NCBI GenBank assembly: GCA_002361235.1
Contig: DESI01000073.1
Location: forward strand, 1 to 34,736
Length of the DNA: 34,736 nt
Source: Porphyromonadaceae bacterium UBA3318
Lineage (GTDB): Bacteria > Bacteroidota > Bacteroidia > Bacteroidales > Muribaculaceae
Reading direction: 5' to 3'
Shown: positions 33,322-34,736 of the stretch, piece by piece
How positions within the stretch are numbered: position 1 is the stretch's first letter
Layout: the number at the start of each line of letters is the position of its first letter
The notes under the pieces: model-generated
Seen by the model: the letters and a program-made list of their open reading frames with translations, nothing else
Told to the model about the DNA's origin: nothing
Database searches by the model: none
Position numbers and translations under genes: made by a program

Positions 33322-33353
33322 CAAAATTAGGAATAAATTCCCAATATTCCAAA
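33322..33353 (-). promoter_or_regulatory. Promoter of tRNA-Leu
   Basis: On the minus strand, TTTG (33353-33350), 20 bases, then TAATTTTG (33329-33322) matches the consensus, 13 bases before the tRNA 5' end. Confidence 0.8.
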
Positions 33354-33458
33354 TTCTGAACCCGCCATTCTGAACCCGCCATGTAGAGTTGTAGAGTAAT
33401 TCTAAACCCCGCCATGCAGATTTCATGCTCATCACATCTTCAATCATCTTCAATCATG
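33353..33458. repeat. Short tandem-repeat tract between tRNA-Leu and acyltransferase
   Basis: ATTCTGAACCCGCC occurs twice in direct tandem (33353-33366, 33367-33380), with a degenerate third copy ATTCTAAACCCCGCC at 33399-33413. CATCTTCAAT then occurs twice in tandem (33435-33444, 33445-33454), followed by related CATGTTTAATCAT. The first unit abuts the tRNA promoter's -33 box. No gene is visible in 33309-33554. Confidence 0.7.
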
Positions 33459-33548
33459 TTTAATCATCATGCACTGCCATTCGACTCCAATCCTCCAATA
33501 CATTATTCCTTCAGGCGTGATCTCTAAAGCCTCAATTCCTTTCACACT

Positions 33549-33564
33549 CCGGATTCACATCCGG
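33549..33564. other. Perfect inverted repeat over the acyltransferase stop codon
   Basis: CCGGAT-TCAC-ATCCGG is a 6-bp perfect stem with a 4-base loop spanning the end of the acyltransferase gene. No T-run follows on the minus strand, so it is not a standard terminator. Confidence 0.45.
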
Positions 33565-34694
33565 CCGCCTGTGAACAATCTTAGCAAACGAGGAGTGTAA
33601 CGATGCATCATCGCGTATACGCCAAGCAGCAGACCTATGATTATGATATAAGTGAGTATGTAGGCACTGACTACTGCCATATCTCCGCCGGTTCCCGTAA
33701 TGGAAAATACACGCCTCGCCACAGGGTCAAGTATGATATAATGACCGCAATAAATAAAGAATGAAGCCGACGACAGAAAGGAACTCGCCCTGCAATGTCG
33801 CTTCGTGACCAGCCATGCCGCGATATTATAGAAAAAGAAAAGTCCTACAATTACATTTATACTCTTTACATACACCATGGCCTGTGGCCATATCGGTGTC
33901 AGAAACAATATAGACAATGCAAGCAATGGATAGAGGATGAATGACGTAGTGGAATATCGGCGGAATTCCACAATCATGTCGCGCTTGTGATAACTCAGGA
34001 ATCCTCCCCAGGAGAAAAATACAAATGCTTCGAGCAGCAAGGATAAGTGTCCGAGACCCGGTATCCTCACAGCCCACACCAGAGTGAAGAAAACAAGAAT
34101 GACTTTCGTAATTGCGTGAGGAGTCGGGAATTTATAGAGCGCGTATATGGCCGGAGTAATGAGAACCATTATCATCAAATCGCGCACAAACCATAATGGA
34201 GTGTCGATAGGATATATCCCATTATCATTGAGATTGACATGAGGTATAATCCCCTGACTGCTGTCCCAATAGCACTCGATAAAATTGGATAGCGACAGAT
34301 GGAACTGCTGAGTGTCCGCAAATTCCGACACAGCTTGCATTCCGGGCAACATGACTTTCATCAGATAAAGGATAGCGAGGGTGTTCCACATCAGATAGGG
34401 TATGAGCAGCGAATGGCAACGCCGGCGTAATTTGCCTGCATAACTTTTTATACTCATATCCATGCCGAGAAAGAAAACATAACCGGCTATAAAAAAATAC
34501 ACGGGAACGCTTTGATCCACAATAAAAGCGTTTACAAAGCGAAAAAGCCAGTCAACGACGGGGAATGCCTCAGCATTGTCGTCCAGCCAGGGAAACGGTC
34601 TGAATACATGTACGGCGACTACGAACAGAGCCAGAGGAAACCGAAGCAGATCAAGACTCTGCGACCTAACATCCGTGCGCCGTACGGTATTCAT
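33555..34694 (-). CDS. Membrane acyltransferase, family 3 (OafA/YrhL-like)
   Basis: A 379-residue integral membrane protein with about ten hydrophobic segments and the acyltransferase-3 N-terminus (SLDLLRFPLALFVVAVHVFRPFPW). The histidine in VAVHVF sits where the family has its conserved catalytic region. Later landmarks are PVYFFIAGYVFF, the basic loop KLRRRCHSLLIPYLMW and DTPLWFVRDLM. Such enzymes acetylate or otherwise acylate surface sugars, peptidoglycan or lipids; the substrate here cannot be inferred because no glycan cluster is in view. It is read alone on the minus strand. The start at 34694 is the first in-frame ATG near the window edge; only a weak TAAAATTG lies upstream. Confidence 0.85.
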   Translation of the reverse strand: MNTVRRTDVRSQSLDLLRFPLALFVVAVHVFRPFPWLDDNAEAFPVVDWLFRFVNAFIVDQSVPVYFFIAGYVFFLGMDMSIKSYAGKLRRRCHSLLIPYLMWNTLAILYLMKVMLPGMQAVSEFADTQQFHLSLSNFIECYWDSSQGIIPHVNLNDNGIYPIDTPLWFVRDLMIMVLITPAIYALYKFPTPHAITKVILVFFTLVWAVRIPGLGHLSLLLEAFVFFSWGGFLSYHKRDMIVEFRRYSTTSFILYPLLALSILFLTPIWPQAMVYVKSINVIVGLFFFYNIAAWLVTKRHCRASSFLSSASFFIYCGHYIILDPVARRVFSITGTGGDMAVVSAYILTYIIIIGLLLGVYAMMHRYTPRLLRLFTGGRM

Positions 34695-34736
34695 AATTCA
34701 TAGAGTTACACAATTTTACCCTTAATTCCGCAACAC

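Noticed and set aside
1..34736. CRISPR array, IS element or rRNA
   Set aside because: No regularly spaced repeats, transposase frame or rRNA sequence was recognised.

Overview
The window looks like chromosomal DNA of a Bacteroidota, most likely Bacteroidales and perhaps Muribaculaceae-like. The lineage is inferred from three things. Promoters have the form TTTG-N19-20-TAnnTTTG. Type IX secretion (T9SS) genes are present. The families are typical of the group: a Bacteroidetes-type topoisomerase A subunit, BspA-like leucine-rich repeat proteins and a DUF3316-like barrel. Most of the window is GC-rich with tightly packed genes, many joined by 4-base ATGA overlaps. Two AT-rich segments stand out: about 10.6-13.7 kb and 30.7-33.1 kb.

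Layout. At 175-4805 (minus) a coupled run encodes a topoisomerase IV/gyrase A-like subunit, a probable outer-membrane barrel and an S41-family lipoprotein. A divergent promoter region at 4814-4877 separates it from a plus-strand run at 4939-10516: aspS, a Nif3-like metal protein, a coiled-coil zinc-ribbon protein, mannose-6-phosphate isomerase, queF and queC. That run ends at a strong terminator. Two AT-rich BspA-like LRR genes follow (10.86-13.76 kb), and the first carries a probable T9SS C-terminal sorting domain. A minus-strand LptF/LptG-type permease (13766-15733) stands opposite pta-ackA and lgt (15.86-19.03 kb).

The most interesting block is 19.09-30.72 kb, eight co-directional and mostly tightly packed genes. 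They are a HAD phosphatase-TM-GH25 muramidase fusion, a PorU-like C25 sortase, Rex, a degenerate fumarylacetoacetate-hydrolase-like protein that appears to lack its metal ligands, a second PorU-like C25 protein, PorV, ispF and a CvpA-family membrane protein. Both C25 proteins keep the His/Cys dyad. With PorV they could form one or two attachment complexes for T9SS cargo, and the first LRR protein is a candidate client. A redox sensor (Rex) and a probable pseudoenzyme inside this run are unexpected.

The right end holds an AT-rich two-gene restriction-modification module (30725-33048, minus) with its own promoter. Next to it are a tRNA-Leu(CAA) with promoter and terminator, a short tandem-repeat tract, and a membrane acyltransferase (33555-34694, minus). 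No rRNA, CRISPR array, transposase or integrase was seen.
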